Source of the DNA: Cyprinodon diabolis
Taxonomy: Eukaryota; Chordata; Actinopteri; Cyprinodontiformes; Cyprinodontidae
Assembly: GCA_030533445.1 (NCBI GenBank)
Contig: CM060082.1
Location: forward strand, 40,225,317-40,289,316
Direction of reading: 5' to 3'
Length of the DNA: 64,000 nt
Part shown: one piece after another, positions 24,901 through 35,068 of the stretch
Layout of the letters: the number at the start of each line of letters is the position of its first letter
Numbering within the stretch: the first letter of the stretch is position 1
Position numbers and translations under genes: made by a program
Notes under the pieces: model-generated
Databases searched by the model: none
What the model was told of the DNA's origin: nothing
Seen by the model: only the letters and a program-made list of their open reading frames with translations

Positions 24901-26446
24901 AAGCAGGATGTTTTTGTGCAGTGTTGGCTATTCTCCATGTAAACAATATATTAGTAATAAATTGGAGCATTTAAATGGAGGCCATCTGTCCTTGATGCCC
25001 ACAGCAGATCTAGATGTTTAGTGGCTGAGATGTGGAGCTCATGGAGAGAGGTAGGGACATAGATTCATGTGGAAGAAAAACCAGCCGCTGGAAAATGTGG
25101 GTCGATCAGAATAATCAATGTTTTTATTGACCTTTACAGCAATAGTATCATTATCCAATCTTCTCTGAATACGCGGCAGCCCCATCAAATAATAAATATA
25201 TTCAGGTAGTGAGATAGAGAGTGTTTAAGGAAACTTTTAGATCCACCTTTAACTGATTAACACTGAGCCACCATGTATTAATGTGCAGACTTTGTTCAGC
25301 CAACCGTCATGGAGTTAAAATGAAAACCTGATGGATATGAATCTAAATCAGGATAAAAAATATAAACATTCAATAAATCCCACTTTTTTACCTTTTACTC
25401 CACTCAACTAGGGCCTATTTTCGATTTATTTTTACAGTTCGGTTTATTTTATTTGACATTCTGAATAAAGAGGTTTTTTATTAATTAAAAACAAAATAAT
25501 TAAAGATCAAGTTTATTTCTTTATTTATTTTTACTTTACAAGGCAGCTTCAAGCGCAAATTTCTAACATTACATTACAAACAAAAAATTTTTTTCGTTTC
25601 AGATTAATGCAAATTATTATTGTAAAAATAAATTAAATCGTTTTTTGTTTGAGGAAACAACTTTTTTACAAATGGATCAACCTATTCTCACGGATGAATG
25701 AAAATGAGCCTCCCCTGCAGCTCTAATTTCTCTCTGAAAGCTGCTTCTTCTCTCCAAGCTGAGCTGAGAACATTAAATCAGCAGCAGTTTGGGAAACAAT
25801 AAAGGTTTATTATCTCCTCTGTCAGATTGTTCAGCAATAAAACCTGAGAAAATATTTAGAAATTACAGAGAGCATCAATAAGCAGGAATCTAATCGGAGA
25901 AGCTTTGAAATGATTTTAGCCGAATTTGGCACAAATGCGTTTTTACGCAGAAACACATTAGAATTTCCATCTAAATTATTTATTTATTCATAATTTATTT
26001 AAAGTAAATATTTACTGAAAAGCTACTTTAGTTTCAAACCCTTCTAGCCTTTCCATTTCGCTCTGATTTAGATGTTTTTGCGCTCAAACCGCAGAGATCA
26101 TCCCAGAGATCTGAGGAGAGTTTTCCTCTTTCTCGCCCAGCTAACAAGTGACCAACAGGTTGAAAAGGCTCCCAGATATTTCCCCCCGTGGGTTTCTCCA
26201 CGCACTCCAGCTGCTCCGCATCCTTACATGCTGAGCAGCAGCCTCTACCAGAACAGAGAGCCTCACATACCCGCTCCGCCTGTGTCTGACCGCCTGGCTG
26301 TCTCTGATGGCCGGGCTGCTGCAGAGGAGATCTGGATGTTGGCCGTCGATGACTTCCAGGTAATTTCTGCTGCTCATTTCCACCTCCTTCGCCTTCTCCT
26401 CAAACAGGACCTGGCTGCTCAGCTTGTTAAACACAATGGTGTTCAT
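6659..26446 (-). CDS. mkx: Mohawk homeobox transcription factor (mkx), five coding exons
   Basis: Mohawk is an atypical TALE-class homeodomain protein that acts in the nucleus in tendon and muscle-lineage differentiation. The exons are 26446-26271, 23858-23699, 16980-16827, 10732-10373 and 6912-6659, about 367 residues against 352 in human. The start is ATG at 26444-26446, because the protein then begins [11 protein letters not shown] as in human. The TALE homeodomain spans about residues 68-130, split by an intron just before the recognition-helix block [11 protein letters not shown]. Other conserved blocks are [51 protein letters not shown] and [15 protein letters not shown]. The first three junctions keep phase exactly. 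The last does so only with an acceptor at 6912/6913. The tail after EVKTVK is unlike human. odad2 lies upstream on the same strand, as in human. Whether this is one of two teleost paralogues cannot be told. Confidence 0.96.
6933..10372 (-). other. mkx: mkx intron 4
   Basis: A 3.4-kb intron. Apart from a possible LINE tail relic near 8925-9110, nothing can be named. If a micro-exon resolves the phase problem at the last junction it would lie here; I could not find it by eye. Confidence 0.6.
8925..9110 (+). mobile_element. Possible 3' relic of a jockey/CR1-like LINE
   Basis: Conceptual fragments such as [15 protein letters not shown] resemble the C-terminal end of LINE ORF2 proteins. It is short and broken by stops and frame changes, so this is only a suggestion. 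Confidence 0.3.
10373..10732 (-). CDS. mkx: mkx coding exon 4
   Basis: Begins with D(E)GDNPQRT as in human (ENPPRT) and carries the conserved blocks [26 protein letters not shown] and [20 protein letters not shown], ending NLVYGA. The middle ([20 protein letters not shown]) is more variable. The donor is GCTG|GTAAGG, phase 1. Confidence 0.95.
11187..14340 (-). mobile_element. L2-clade LINE retrotransposon, 5'-truncated and decayed
   Basis: The minus strand carries an endonuclease-plus-reverse-transcriptase ORF and ends in a 3' tail reading GTGCTATACAAATAAATTTG followed by TTGCC repeats, the tail type of fish L2-like LINEs. There is no ORF1, so the copy is 5'-truncated. It lies in mkx intron 3, in the gene's own orientation. 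Confidence 0.9.
11407..14335 (-). pseudogene. L2-like LINE ORF2 (endonuclease and reverse transcriptase), broken
   Basis: From 14335 to 13025 there is an apurinic-type endonuclease with LNIRSL, TETWL, GDFNFH and SDHFSV. An in-frame TAA at 13025-13027 interrupts it, and the same frame then resumes with the RT domain ([32 protein letters not shown]). A one-base-type frameshift near 12390 moves the frame to the part with [12 protein letters not shown] and the catalytic YADDTQLY. The C-terminal region ends near 11407. One nonsense codon, one frameshift and damage to the FDT block (VSGTVDH) make it inactive. Confidence 0.9.
16827..16980 (-). CDS. mkx: mkx coding exon 3 (recognition helix)
   Basis: Encodes [20 protein letters not shown] and on through [10 protein letters not shown], essentially identical to human. 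Asn119 of WFANARR is the invariant homeodomain asparagine. The acceptor is CCCCCTCAG|GTG and the donor GAAG|GTACGC, phase 1. Confidence 0.97.
18463..18640 (+). repeat. DIRS terminal inverted repeat, left
   Basis: Contains GGTTCTATGAATCCCGGATG, GCTTAAAGCACGAATGATCA and GACACCGGTGAGCCTATATA. The reverse complement of 22395-22551 shows the same blocks with scattered differences. Confidence 0.9.
18689..18781 (+). repeat. DIRS internal complementary region
   Basis: Bases 18689-18730 are the reverse complement of the outer left terminus (GGGATTCATAGAACC against GGTTCTATGAATCCC). Bases 18731-18781 repeat the outer right terminus read inward (GTTCTATTTAATCCCTAC). The region therefore joins complements of both ends, the expected template for circularising a DIRS element. 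Confidence 0.8.
18926..19331 (-). pseudogene. DIRS tyrosine recombinase, internally deleted
   Basis: The first part ([20 protein letters not shown] and [10 protein letters not shown]) resembles the N-terminal core-binding region of DIRS recombinases. The sequence then jumps to a part resembling a more C-terminal region ([19 protein letters not shown]). The expected catalytic Arg/His/Arg/Tyr block cannot be found, so the protein would be inactive. Confidence 0.7.
19499..20724 (-). pseudogene. DIRS reverse transcriptase, frameshifted
   Basis: Recognisable blocks are [20 protein letters not shown] (20458-19997 frame) and [20 protein letters not shown] (19873-19499 frame). Several frame changes occur. 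The catalytic YxDD motif reads YLED, so the first active-site aspartate is replaced by glutamate. Confidence 0.8.
21468..21659 (-). pseudogene. DIRS gag-like zinc-finger ORF, fragment
   Basis: Contains [20 protein letters not shown] then [20 protein letters not shown]. This cysteine pattern is common in the first ORF of fish DIRS elements. Only the finger region remains open. Confidence 0.6.
21780..22125 (-). repeat. Degenerate minisatellite in the DIRS leader
   Basis: About ten imperfect tandem units of 33-36 bases. Each has a core near GCAAGCCTGAAAACGGCTGC followed by an A-rich stretch such as ACAATAAACAAAA. It lies between the gag-like ORF and the 5' terminal repeat. Confidence 0.85.
22395..22551 (-). 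repeat. DIRS terminal inverted repeat, right
   Basis: The reverse complement reads ATGGTTCTATTTCATCCCTA and on through GCTTAAAGCACGAATGATCA and GACACCGGTGAGCCTATATA. It pairs with 18463-18640. Confidence 0.9.
23699..23858 (-). CDS. mkx: mkx coding exon 2 (homeodomain, first part)
   Basis: Encodes [20 protein letters not shown] and on to [14 protein letters not shown], nearly identical to human. It carries homeodomain helix 1 and most of helix 2, including the TALE three-residue loop extension around NPYPTKTEK. The donor is CAG|GTGAGC, phase 0. Confidence 0.97.
23859..26270 (-). other. mkx: mkx intron 1
   Basis: A 2.4-kb intron with donor GTATGT and acceptor TGGTAAACAG. The phase 2 donor and the single leading G of exon 2 rebuild a glycine codon. 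The content is AT-rich; I see no gene and no repeat I can name. Confidence 0.8.
26271..26446 (-). CDS. mkx: mkx coding exon 1
   Basis: Encodes residues 1-58 plus two bases. It begins [11 protein letters not shown] and ends RHRRSG, matching the human N-terminus at both ends; the middle is divergent. The donor is CGG|GTATGT, phase 2. An upstream in-frame ATG at 26486-26488 would add 14 residues (MRSRGRDLRSERPK); I prefer the internal ATG because homology begins there. Confidence 0.93.
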
Positions 26447-27250
26447 CTTTGGCCGCTCGCTCCGCAGATCTCTCCCTCTGCTGCGCACAGATCCAAAAGG
26501 TGTGAGGAGGGAAAACTCTGTCCCAGCGTCCGCGAGTTTCTCCTGTGGCAGAAAAGATCACATTTAGTTTGGGAGAATCATGAGAACAAAATCCTCCATC
26601 TAAGCTCCTTCACATTCAGTAGCTTCAGAGTTCAAGGCGAGTGGAACAGCTGCGCTCTGACGCTCCAGAAGCAGAACCACTGGTTGATCCATTCAGTGTT
26701 TGCGCAAACTCCTCCTGCTTCTACAGCAAAGAGGCGCTTCATTCTGCACACATCTCAATGCGCATTAATTAGCGCAAACAGCTGATAAAGAAATGTGGGA
26801 TGAGTCGGAGCGGACAGTGGAACCGACAGGTTCCAGGTCCACTTTACTGCTGCGCTGCGATAAAAACCCACTGAGAGACACGGAGACCGTGGAGGTGAAA
26901 GTCCCATTTATTCTAGTGGAAGATATTACCCTGAATTCAGTTAAAGCGGCTCTAAACAACAGGGAATATAAAGCAGCAGGAGGTTCGGACTGGAAACAGA
27001 CCCAAATGGATCCAGTAGAAGCAGAGATGAAGCATCTTAAATGCAGTTTCTCTTCTTCCTCTCCTGTCAGTGAATCTGTGGCAGTTACCTTTCTCGGCTC
27101 CCTCCTGCGTCTCTCGGCTGTGCTGAACAATAATCCTTCTCCCAGCCGCCCATGCCCCGCTCACAGGTTCCCCGCCTGAGTTTCTGAGCTCTAACCTAAA
27201 CGGACCGCCGTCTCCTCCTCCGCTTTTCTCTGCTTTCGGCCCGGGACTCT
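26447..27250 (-). promoter_or_regulatory. mkx: Probable mkx 5' UTR and promoter region
   Basis: Directly upstream of the mkx start codon, with visibly more CpG than the surrounding introns. The plus-strand reading frame of 237 codons here (26072-26785) runs antisense to exon 1 and has no recognisable domain. The transcription start and any upstream non-coding exon cannot be placed. Confidence 0.4.
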
Positions 27251-28146
27251 GAATATCTGCGCCTGCTCATGTTTCCTTGCACACAGCCTGAGCCTGCGAA
27301 CATCCTGCTGCTGCTTTAGGCCGGTTCAGGGGCAGCGGCCCCCAGAGGGAAGGAGAGGGAGGAAGGCATGAGTCTGAAAGAAGCAGGCTGTCTGTCTGAG
27401 CCACTGAGCTCAGATCTTACTGAGCATCAATGATCCAAAGGACAAATTTTAGAAGCTGCTGGGCTGCTACTGGTGGAGTTTAGTTTGTCCATCTTCCTTT
27501 GGAGCATCTCCAGCTGCCTGAGACTGAAGTTAACAAGTCACATCTCAGCTGCTGCAGAGAAATCTAGAGAAATACAAGAACTAGTTGGACTATAAATAGT
27601 CACGCCCCAGCTGACCAGTCCTGATGCAGGTTCTCATTAAGTTCCATCAGAAAGATGTCCCATTATGGGTCCAGGATGCAGAGGTTCTGAGCTTCCCAGC
27701 TATGGTTACTTTGGGGATTATCCAGGGTCGTTATTCCAAGGAGGAGACATCTGAATGGTCCAGTCTCTGTGTGATTGTTCTTTCTTTGGGCTTATTTTCA
27801 ATTAACAGACTTTTCCTAAGAGTTTGTGCAAACATGCTATGAAGCGTCCAGTCATGTAATCAGGTTCATTAAGGTCAGGAAGGGTTGATTTGTTCAGGTT
27901 TCCACTATATTGAAGGTTGGACTTCTGGCCTGAGGTGACTTTCTGGTAGCTCCTCTGACTTATCACTGTTATTCAAACCTGTGGCTCAGCGACGACCTGC
28001 TGCAGCAGCTCTTTCATCTTAATCCAGCCTCGCCAAAGCCTCAGCCCTACACCTCTGATTGCTGCCCTCTGTGGGGGAAGAAAACCATTCAGCAGGTAGG
28101 AGACCAGCATAAATCTTGATGTCTAACTCCAAGGGGAGCAGTATAA
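27251..28146. other. Spacer upstream of mkx
   Basis: No gene or recognised repeat. It may hold mkx regulatory DNA, but nothing in the sequence itself proves that. Confidence 0.5.
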
Positions 28147-28482
28147 TGCGCCAATTCACAACACGTGTCATCTCAGGGCACTTTACAGTTCACCAGATCA
28201 TACAGTCAAATTGATTTAAAGTTTTCTATCTAAGGAAAACCAGTTGATTGGATCGACTCATTGACTTGAAGGCAATCCCTCACACTAAGCATGCTTGTGG
28301 CGGCAGTGGAGAGGAAAACTCACTTTAACAGGAAGAAACCTCCAGCAGAACCCACAACCAGGAAACACACAAACAGGCAGACAAGTTCTGAGCTGTCAGA
28401 GGATAAAGAGAGCACATCCAGCCAGTCACAGTCAGAGAAAGAGGACTACACTGATAAACAGGCTGATCTCAAACATCTATAA
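28147..28482 (-). mobile_element. L2 LINE 3' UTR fragment, minus orientation
   Basis: The reverse complement matches the 3' UTR of the L2 LINE at 44010-48915, including AAAGTGCC, ACTGTATGATCTGGT, CTACAAGCATGCTTAGTGTG-like and GGTTTTCCTTAGATAGAAAA blocks. It is heavily 5'-truncated, with no coding part. Confidence 0.88.
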
Positions 28483-28732
28483 ACAAATTACACCCCCAAT
28501 GTCTGCTGTCTCTAGAAACTTAACTGGGGTCCAGTTATAGAATAAACCCGTATTTCAGAGCATGTTTCCCCACTGGAAACGTAAAGTTTCTGTCTGAAAC
28601 CAGAACCTCTCAATGAAGAGGATGGTTCTCCTCCAGACTTATCTTCGACATCATGGTGATGCCTGGAGGCTCTGATACAGCTCTCGACAATTCCCTCGAC
28701 AATTCCACAAAATAAGCCATTTAGAATAGTTT

Positions 28733-29070
28733 GTTTCCTGGACGGGGTCGCCTTTTACAGCTGCTTTTTGTGTCTCTGCTTCTGTCTCCTTGAACCCCAG
28801 TCGGCCTCAGCAGATGGCCGCTCACACTGAGCCTGGTTCTGCTGGAGATTCCTTCCTGTTAAAAGGGAGTTTTTCCTCTCCACTGTCGCTACAAGCATGC
28901 TTAGTGTGAGGGATTGTATTTGAGTCAATGAGTCGATGCAATCAACTGGTTTTCCTTAGATAGAAAACTTTGTATCAATTTGACTGTATGATCTGGTTGA
29001 ACTGTAAAGTGCCTTGAGATGACGTGTTGTGAATTTGGCGCTATATAAATAAACTGAATGGAATTGAATA
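28733..29070 (+). mobile_element. L2 LINE 3' UTR fragment, plus orientation
   Basis: From GTTTCCTGGACGGGG to the tail GGCGCTATATAAATAAACTG and GAATTGAAT it matches 48557-48910 closely. It is 5'-truncated. With the copy at 28147-28482 it forms an inverted pair 250 bases apart. Confidence 0.9.
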
Positions 29071-29219
29071 GAATGCTACAAACCAGGCATCGATCCCATA
29101 TCTACGACCGACAATGCCTGCTGGAGCTATGCTCACATACTGTTTTAAACACAGCCACTCTGCATCGTTTCAAGGGCTGCCGAGTCCTACGGACGAATGA
29201 AAACAAGTTAGCATGCTCA

Positions 29220-29804
29220 TTAGGCAGGCCAGGCCAGAGGAGAAGGATGGAGGAAGCGGTGTGCAGGAAGACGTAAGAGTGGTAGCAGAGTCGGGCTAAT
29301 GGCAAAGCTAAGAAGGAATTACCACAGAACACCTATCCCATCAATCTTGCTTTTCAACTTTCCCTTACTGGATAACAAAAAATGGATAATCTCCGACTTT
29401 AACTCTTTTCAAAAAATTAGATTAGTAAGTGCTGCGCCATCATCCTGACTGAATAATGGCTTCATAAATCGATACTGGACAAGGCTATTAGCCTGGAGGA
29501 CCTCACGCTATACCGTGTCGACAGAAACAAAAAACCAAGCGGTAAGAAGGTGGTGGGCCCTGTGTTTACATAAACAGCTAATGTAAAAATGCTAAATCGG
29601 TCTCCAGCTTCTGCTCTCCAGACATCAACTTTCTTACTGTTAACTGCAGACCGTTCTATCTAGCCAGAGAGTTTAGGTTGGTAGCATTACTGCTGTTTAC
29701 GTGTCCCCCAGCACTAATACAGAAGAGGCCTCTGAGCTTCAATCTGCACACACAGAGGGCATTTTCATCATAGCTGGGGATTAACTTGAAGACTGTGCTC
29801 CCTT
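29220..29804 (+). pseudogene. Jockey/CR1-like LINE endonuclease, left part (split by an LTR)
   Basis: Conceptual translation across frame breaks gives RSGL-type basic sequence, PIPSILL, CRPFYLARE, VYVSPSTNTEEA and FIIAGD followed by LKTVLP. This is the endonuclease region of a common fish LINE. The frame stops at the LTR inserted at 29805 and resumes at 31938 (YLYQNVDFTTWG). Confidence 0.75.
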
Positions 29805-30171
29805 TGTTGGGATCCAGAGGCTTGCCCTCCAGAGGGCGCCGAGGATCCCTTCCTGTTTGTATGTTTTTCTGTTGGGATCTGGAGTTTCTGCCACCTGTCT
29901 ACCAGCAGAGCGTGCCATGGGTCTCCTGAGCTGGAGCCTCCTGCACACCTGAGGATCATCAGCTGATCAGGAGACCAGCTACATAAGCAGCGGCCAGACC
30001 TGTCTTCAGCGCCGGAGTGTTGACCAGTTTTGGTTAGCTGAACCTGAGCCTCAGCCTGAACATTGAATCTTTGTCTGCTCTGCAGAGTAACTCAGATTCT
30101 AACCTGCCTCTGTCTTCTCTGTCTCATAGGAAAACCTGATTGAAGTCTGTAGCTCTAGAGGAGCTCATGTT

Positions 30172-31516
30172 CACTGATGGGACTAACGGCGTTGAAAGTA
30201 ACGGCGTTACTAACGCCGTTACCTTCTTTTAGTAACGAGTAATCTAACTAATTACTTTGACTGTAACTATAACGCAGTGACCATTGCAGACACCCCGTTA
30301 CTACGCGTTACTCAGGTCGCACAATGAACCTTTTTTCATGATAGGACTCGTGTGCAGCTGCGTGAAGCTGACACCCCACCCACGTCAAAAAACTCTGCAA
30401 ATAGACTGAATGGTTAGTGCAACGTTAGTGCAGATTTGTGCAGAAAAAAATATTGTTTGTGCTACTTTTGTTTAAGAGATATTAAAGATTATTTTTAGGT
30501 CATCCAGAGGTGCGCGCCTTGTCATGAGAGAGGGGAGGATGAGAATGGCTGATGTATAGTGAGATTCCGTCTGTCAGTTGGGTAGGTGGGTGTTTCTGCT
30601 GGCGGGTGTTAACATACAGCACACACAGAGAGATGGAGAGTGAGGAGGATCCAGCAGCAAAACAGCGTTTTCCTGATGGAAATACCGGTGTTACGTCGAG
30701 CTGCGTTTCCCCATCAGATACGGTTTCCTCTGCATCTCCGCACAGCGCAGGCGGCACGAGTCACCGCGCAAGCGACAGGAAACGTGCATGCTCGCTAAAG
30801 GCGCGCAACAGTCGCCCTGTGCTCGCGCCACAGGGGAACTATGGAGAGCGTGAATGATCAAATGATAGCCTATATGAAGAAAGGGAGAAATCTGGATGGA
30901 TGGATGGATGGATGGATGGATGGATGGATGGATGGATGGATGGATGGATGGATGGATGGATGGATGGATGGATACTCTGCCTTCTCAACCTACTGTATTT
31001 TTTATTTTAAACTATTTTAAATTATTTGATGGCCTTTGTGGCAGGGATGGAGATCCATATTTTATGTCACACACAGAGTATACATCTAGATAGATAGATG
31101 ATAGATAGATGTTGCAGTATCTATAACAACCCAAACACACAGGATTTCAGAATTAGACATCCCCAGTTATTAATTTCATATACTCACCAGATCTGAATGC
31201 CCTGTTAAAAAACTTCACATGGCGTTCCCCCCTGATGTCATTTACGTTGAGTTGCAATAAATGCTAAACTCTCTACAGGTTCTTGTCTTTGTCGTCCGCT
31301 CTATTCAGCTGGCTTTGGAAACACACGGCGAGAAGGTGGGGGCTGGGTGGTGAGGGTTACGGGGGCGAGAAATGCAAAAGTAACGCAATAGTTACTTTTA
31401 CTAGTAACTAGTTACTTTTATTGTGGAGTAACTCAGTTAGTAACTCAGTTACTTTTTGGGAGAAGTAACTAGTAACTATAACTAATTACTTTTTCAAAGT
31501 AACGTGCCCAACACTG
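30172..31516 (+). mobile_element. Non-autonomous hAT DNA transposon
   Basis: The left end is CACTGATGGG and the right end CCCAACACTG (inverted: CAGTGTTGGG). It is flanked by the exact 8-base duplication CTCATGTT (30164-30171 and 31517-31524), the length expected for hAT. The subterminal regions are rich in GTAAC/GTTAC repeats. Inside is a relic of a coding start (MESEEDPAAK at about 30630) but no transposase catalytic domain. Confidence 0.92.
30893..30973 (+). repeat. (TGGA)n microsatellite inside the hAT element
   Basis: About 20 tandem GGAT/TGGA units. The (MDGW)n reading frame across it is a by-product of the repeat. Confidence 0.97.
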
Positions 31517-31937
31517 CTCATGTTTAGAAACCTGCCTGCCTGAAGATCCTCAGTCTGTATCTCCCAGTTAGTTCTCTGGAGAGAACTAGGAGAACAACTC
31601 AAGGTCTGAACCTCGCTAACCTGAAGCTAAGCTCTGCCGCTGCTAAGCTCTCTCAGCGGAATCCACAATCTCTGGACCCAACCGGTTCCCTCTCTCCACC
31701 GAACTGTCTGAACCTCATCAGGTACAAATCAGAATCAAGACTCTGTCACGACATCACAGCTACCTGGCTAACCAAACAACCCCTCTCTGCAGATTACTCT
31801 GTGAAGCCAGTCCCGGACCAGTACCAGAACCAGTGCATTCTTTATTCTGTGTGTGTTACCTAATAAACTGTTGAACTTTTACCCTGCTTCGTGTGGTGTT
31901 CTGCATGTGGGTTTAATCACAGAGACCCATCATGACA

Positions 31938-32660
31938 CCCTTATTTATACCAAAATGTGGACTTTACAACTTGGGGTGAAAACACTTTAGACTTAGTTTA
32001 CTCCAACATCAAAGATGCATGCAGAGCAGCAACCCATCCCCCACCTCGCGTCATCAGATCACCTGTCTGTCATGCTAATTCCTGCATACAGGCCCCAGCT
32101 AATCAGGGCTAAACGAACAGTTAAAGATGTCAAAGTGTGGTCTGAGGGAGCCATGAAGAAACTCAAGGATTGTTTGGAGTTAGTTAATCCTCTGATCAAA
32201 GGTGTAGCAACTTATGACAACAAAATAAATATAGATGAGTAATCCGTGACTGTGTCAGCCTACATCAACAAATGCATTAGAGACGTCACCCCGGGACCCT
32301 GCATGAATGGGGGGGTTCGGAAATCGCTTAAAGCATGGAACTCAGTTTTCAACTCTGGTGACAGCACTACCCTTTCAAGCGAGCTTCACTCCCAATAAAG
32401 TCACAATCACTACTGTGAATTGTAAATTGATTAAAGATGGTGGGTATAAATGAAAATGGGACGCCCTCCTCCCTGACATCTGTTAAAGGAGCAGTCAGCT
32501 CTGCTAAAGCTGCTGGCCTCCTGCCAAAGGGAGGAAAGGTTAGTGGATTTGGTGGTTTCATGCATTTCATTATTGAACTCCTTCAAGCCAGTCATTTATA
32601 GTTATCTCTGGTCCTCGGTGGATGCGCCCCTGATGTCCTGAGTGCACAATAAACTGTTTA
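31938..32660 (+). pseudogene. Jockey/CR1-like LINE endonuclease, right part
   Basis: Continues the fragment ending at 29804: YLYQNVDFTTWG, DHLSVMLIPAYRPQLIRAKR and VKVWSEGAMKKL, followed by a decayed region (INKCIRDVTPG and KAWNSVFNSGD). Several frame breaks are present and no RT domain remains. Confidence 0.75.
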
Positions 32661-34830
32661 AATTCTACTGCTGTGTCTCTGGCTGAAAATTTGGCTCATC
32701 TGTCTGGATCATTACACATCTTGTTAAACAAAGCCAAGAATTTTAGCCTTCTGTCTAAAGTAAGATGCTGAAATAAAGTCAGAGTGACCCACAGCTGTCA
32801 TGACCCATAAAGGCATCATTAATACTTCTGAGAGCTTCATGGAGACAAACAGACTGGAAACTGGACCCAGACACTGTGGTGTTTATCTGCTCATTTCTTT
32901 TTATCTCTCATCGTTCCAGCTTGTTATTCCCACTTTAAGCAGGAAAAAGTTGGGATTCCTTAGCGTTGTTGGGAAAACTGCATTTATAGAATAAAGCGGA
33001 GAGAAAAGCAGCATCTGAGAATACAGGAGTTCTGATGAGGGATTATGTGAGCAGAGGAACTGAGCTTCATGGTGTGACCCTACTGTGATGATAGAAAAGC
33101 TCATTTCTGATGGAGAACAGAAGCCGTGTTCAGGCGTCAGTCCTCAGCTAGCAGAGAGTGCGGTCCTGTGTTTGGAGGAGCTCTGAGAGGCCGTTGTGGA
33201 CATGCATGTTTATGATGGCAGCATAACAAGATAACCATGCTGCTGCTGCTGCAGTGCAACACTTAATTTATTTAATAGAAAATGTTCATGGAGAGGATGG
33301 AAAAGCCACTTCTAATATTTAGACAGACCTTTTCCTGTTGATGAGTTTGTTTAGTGAAATGTTGCAGCAGAAGGCCTGTAGAGATGTGGGATTTCAAAGC
33401 AACTTTAAAGGAAAACAACTGAACTTATCTCAGCAAAAGAACAAATTGGTGGCAGTAAAAGAAGGTCTGGACAGAAACTTTTCTCTCTAAAGCTTTGTGT
33501 GGTTGTATCCATCACCCTCAGCGGTGTCCAACATGGACTGGAGTCTAGAGAGGGGGTGGAGGTTAGGCCAGTGATGAGACACAGCAGTGGAACTGTGGTA
33601 TGAAGGCTGGGACACATTCCAGGGTCCCTCTGACATCAGGGATGTCCCTCAACTTTTCCCCACCAATCTGTGATGGTTAGAAAGTTTTTCCTAGATGGTG
33701 ACAAGGAGGGTCAGAGTTGGACAGAATTGCTGCTCCTGCTAAGGAGCGGAGACAGAAGCTTTAATTTCACTGAGTAATGTCCCAGTGAGGGACAAGGAGC
33801 CAGAGGATGTGGATGCTCCTTTTCTCAGAGGGCCTGTGGCTTGATGACAAGCCTGAAGCTGAACTCCTGGATTAATTCAATATGCTGTTCATTTATTCAT
33901 CAAATGGATCATGTGGTGTCGATAAGTCCCTCCCTCTCTGTTTATATACAGACATATTCAAGAAGTTAGAAAGTTTGGTCCAATGAGGCAGATGGCCGCT
34001 TCAGCTGAGCCTGGTTCTACTGGTGGTTGCTTCCTGTTAAAAGGGAGTTTTTCCTCTCCACTGTCGCTACAAGCATGCTTAGTGTGATGGATTGAGTTTG
34101 AGTCAATGAGTTGATGAAATCGACCCTGTTGGTCGCACAGGGTTTCAGCAGTCATGGGGCAGTCACATAACAGAACCCGCTGCATTTACTTTGTTTCCAC
34201 ATAAACTCCAGATTTCAGCTTAATGCTGGAGTCACTTTGTTCACAGCTGAATATTTTAGGATGTTTTGTCTTAATGTAACTCAGTGGGTTCAACAGGACC
34301 ACAGTGTCTACCAGTGTTTATCTAAAGCTTTGGATCTGTTCATCTAAGTCCAGATGCATAGAATCTCTGAGAGCAGACCGAGCTCCCAGAAGCAGATGTG
34401 GCTGTTGTTTAGATGTTATGGTCTCCTTTGGATCACTGAACAAACGCAGAGACAGAGGCTCCAAAGTGTTTCATTTTAAAACACATTTGGCTCAAGAAAC
34501 AAGGTCAAGAATCATCTTTTATTTAGACGATCATAGTTTCCAGGTGCCGACTGTGGCAGAGGGAGAGGAGGGCTTTCCAAGTGTTTGGATGAACTTGTGA
34601 TGATGTCACAGATAGAAACAATGAGCTCAGGATGAAAGTTTGCTGCTAAACAGAAGCAGGAGGACAAATAAAAACACTTATCAACCCAGATAAGACTTTT
34701 CATCTGAATCTCTTCTCGGACGCTCTGCTGGAGCAGATCTGAAAACTTGTGGAGCTTTATTGGATCATTTTTCTCTTCCATCAAAGAAACATTTCAAACT
34801 GATTTTAGTTAGTTTTCTACAAGAAACAAG
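32661..34830. other. Spacer between the nested repeats and odad2
   Basis: Apart from the short L2 piece at 33986-34123 no gene or named repeat is visible. No reading frame looks like a conserved protein. Confidence 0.5.
33986..34123 (+). mobile_element. L2 LINE 3' UTR fragment, short
   Basis: Shares GGGAGTTTTTCCTCTCCACT, GTCGCTACAAGCATGCTTAG and GAGTCAATGAGT with the 3' UTR of the L2 at 44010-48915. Both ends are truncated. Confidence 0.85.
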
Positions 34831-34850
34831 ACAAGATCAATAATGTTGGT

Positions 34851-34856
34851 TTTATT
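34851..34856 (-). terminator. odad2: Candidate poly(A) signal AATAAA of odad2
   Basis: On the minus strand AATAAA lies about 215 bases after the odad2 stop codon, followed by TTGTCTTGTTTCTTGTA, a T/GT-rich downstream element. A second AATAAA lies at 34518-34523. Which is used is an inference. Confidence 0.5.
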
Positions 34857-35068
34857 TTCAACTGTTTGCTGTAAAGATTCCAGATTTATTTTAATTATTC
34901 ATTTCAGAAAGTCATTCATTGGACTTTTTTTTCCCATCCTCTCCTTAAATCTCTGTTTCCTGATATTTGGAACATCTGGGCCCAACAGGTTCTGCTCACC
35001 ATCCTCATCCCTTTCCTTCAGACTCTGCTGGATCTCCAGGGTTTCTGCTGAGATCAGTGGTTCTCATT

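Larger units (their letters stand above)
29805..31937 (+). mobile_element. Solo LTR (about 780 bp), itself split by a hAT element
   Basis: It begins TGTTGGGATCCAGAGG and ends CCCATCATGACA, giving the TG...CA ends of an LTR. It is bordered by the 5-base duplication CCCTT (29800-29804 and 31938-31942). A late AATAAA (near 31863) fits a retroviral-type LTR. No internal gag-pol sequence adjoins it, so it is a solo LTR. A 5-base duplication suggests Gypsy, but the family is not certain. The hAT element at 30172-31516 interrupts it. Confidence 0.8.

Noticed and set aside
26072..26785. 237-codon open frame on the plus strand over mkx exon 1
   Set aside because: It is antisense to conserved coding sequence in CpG-richer DNA where stops are rarer, and its translation shows no domain.
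30896..31093. (MDGW)n open frame
   Set aside because: It is produced by the TGGA microsatellite within the hAT element.
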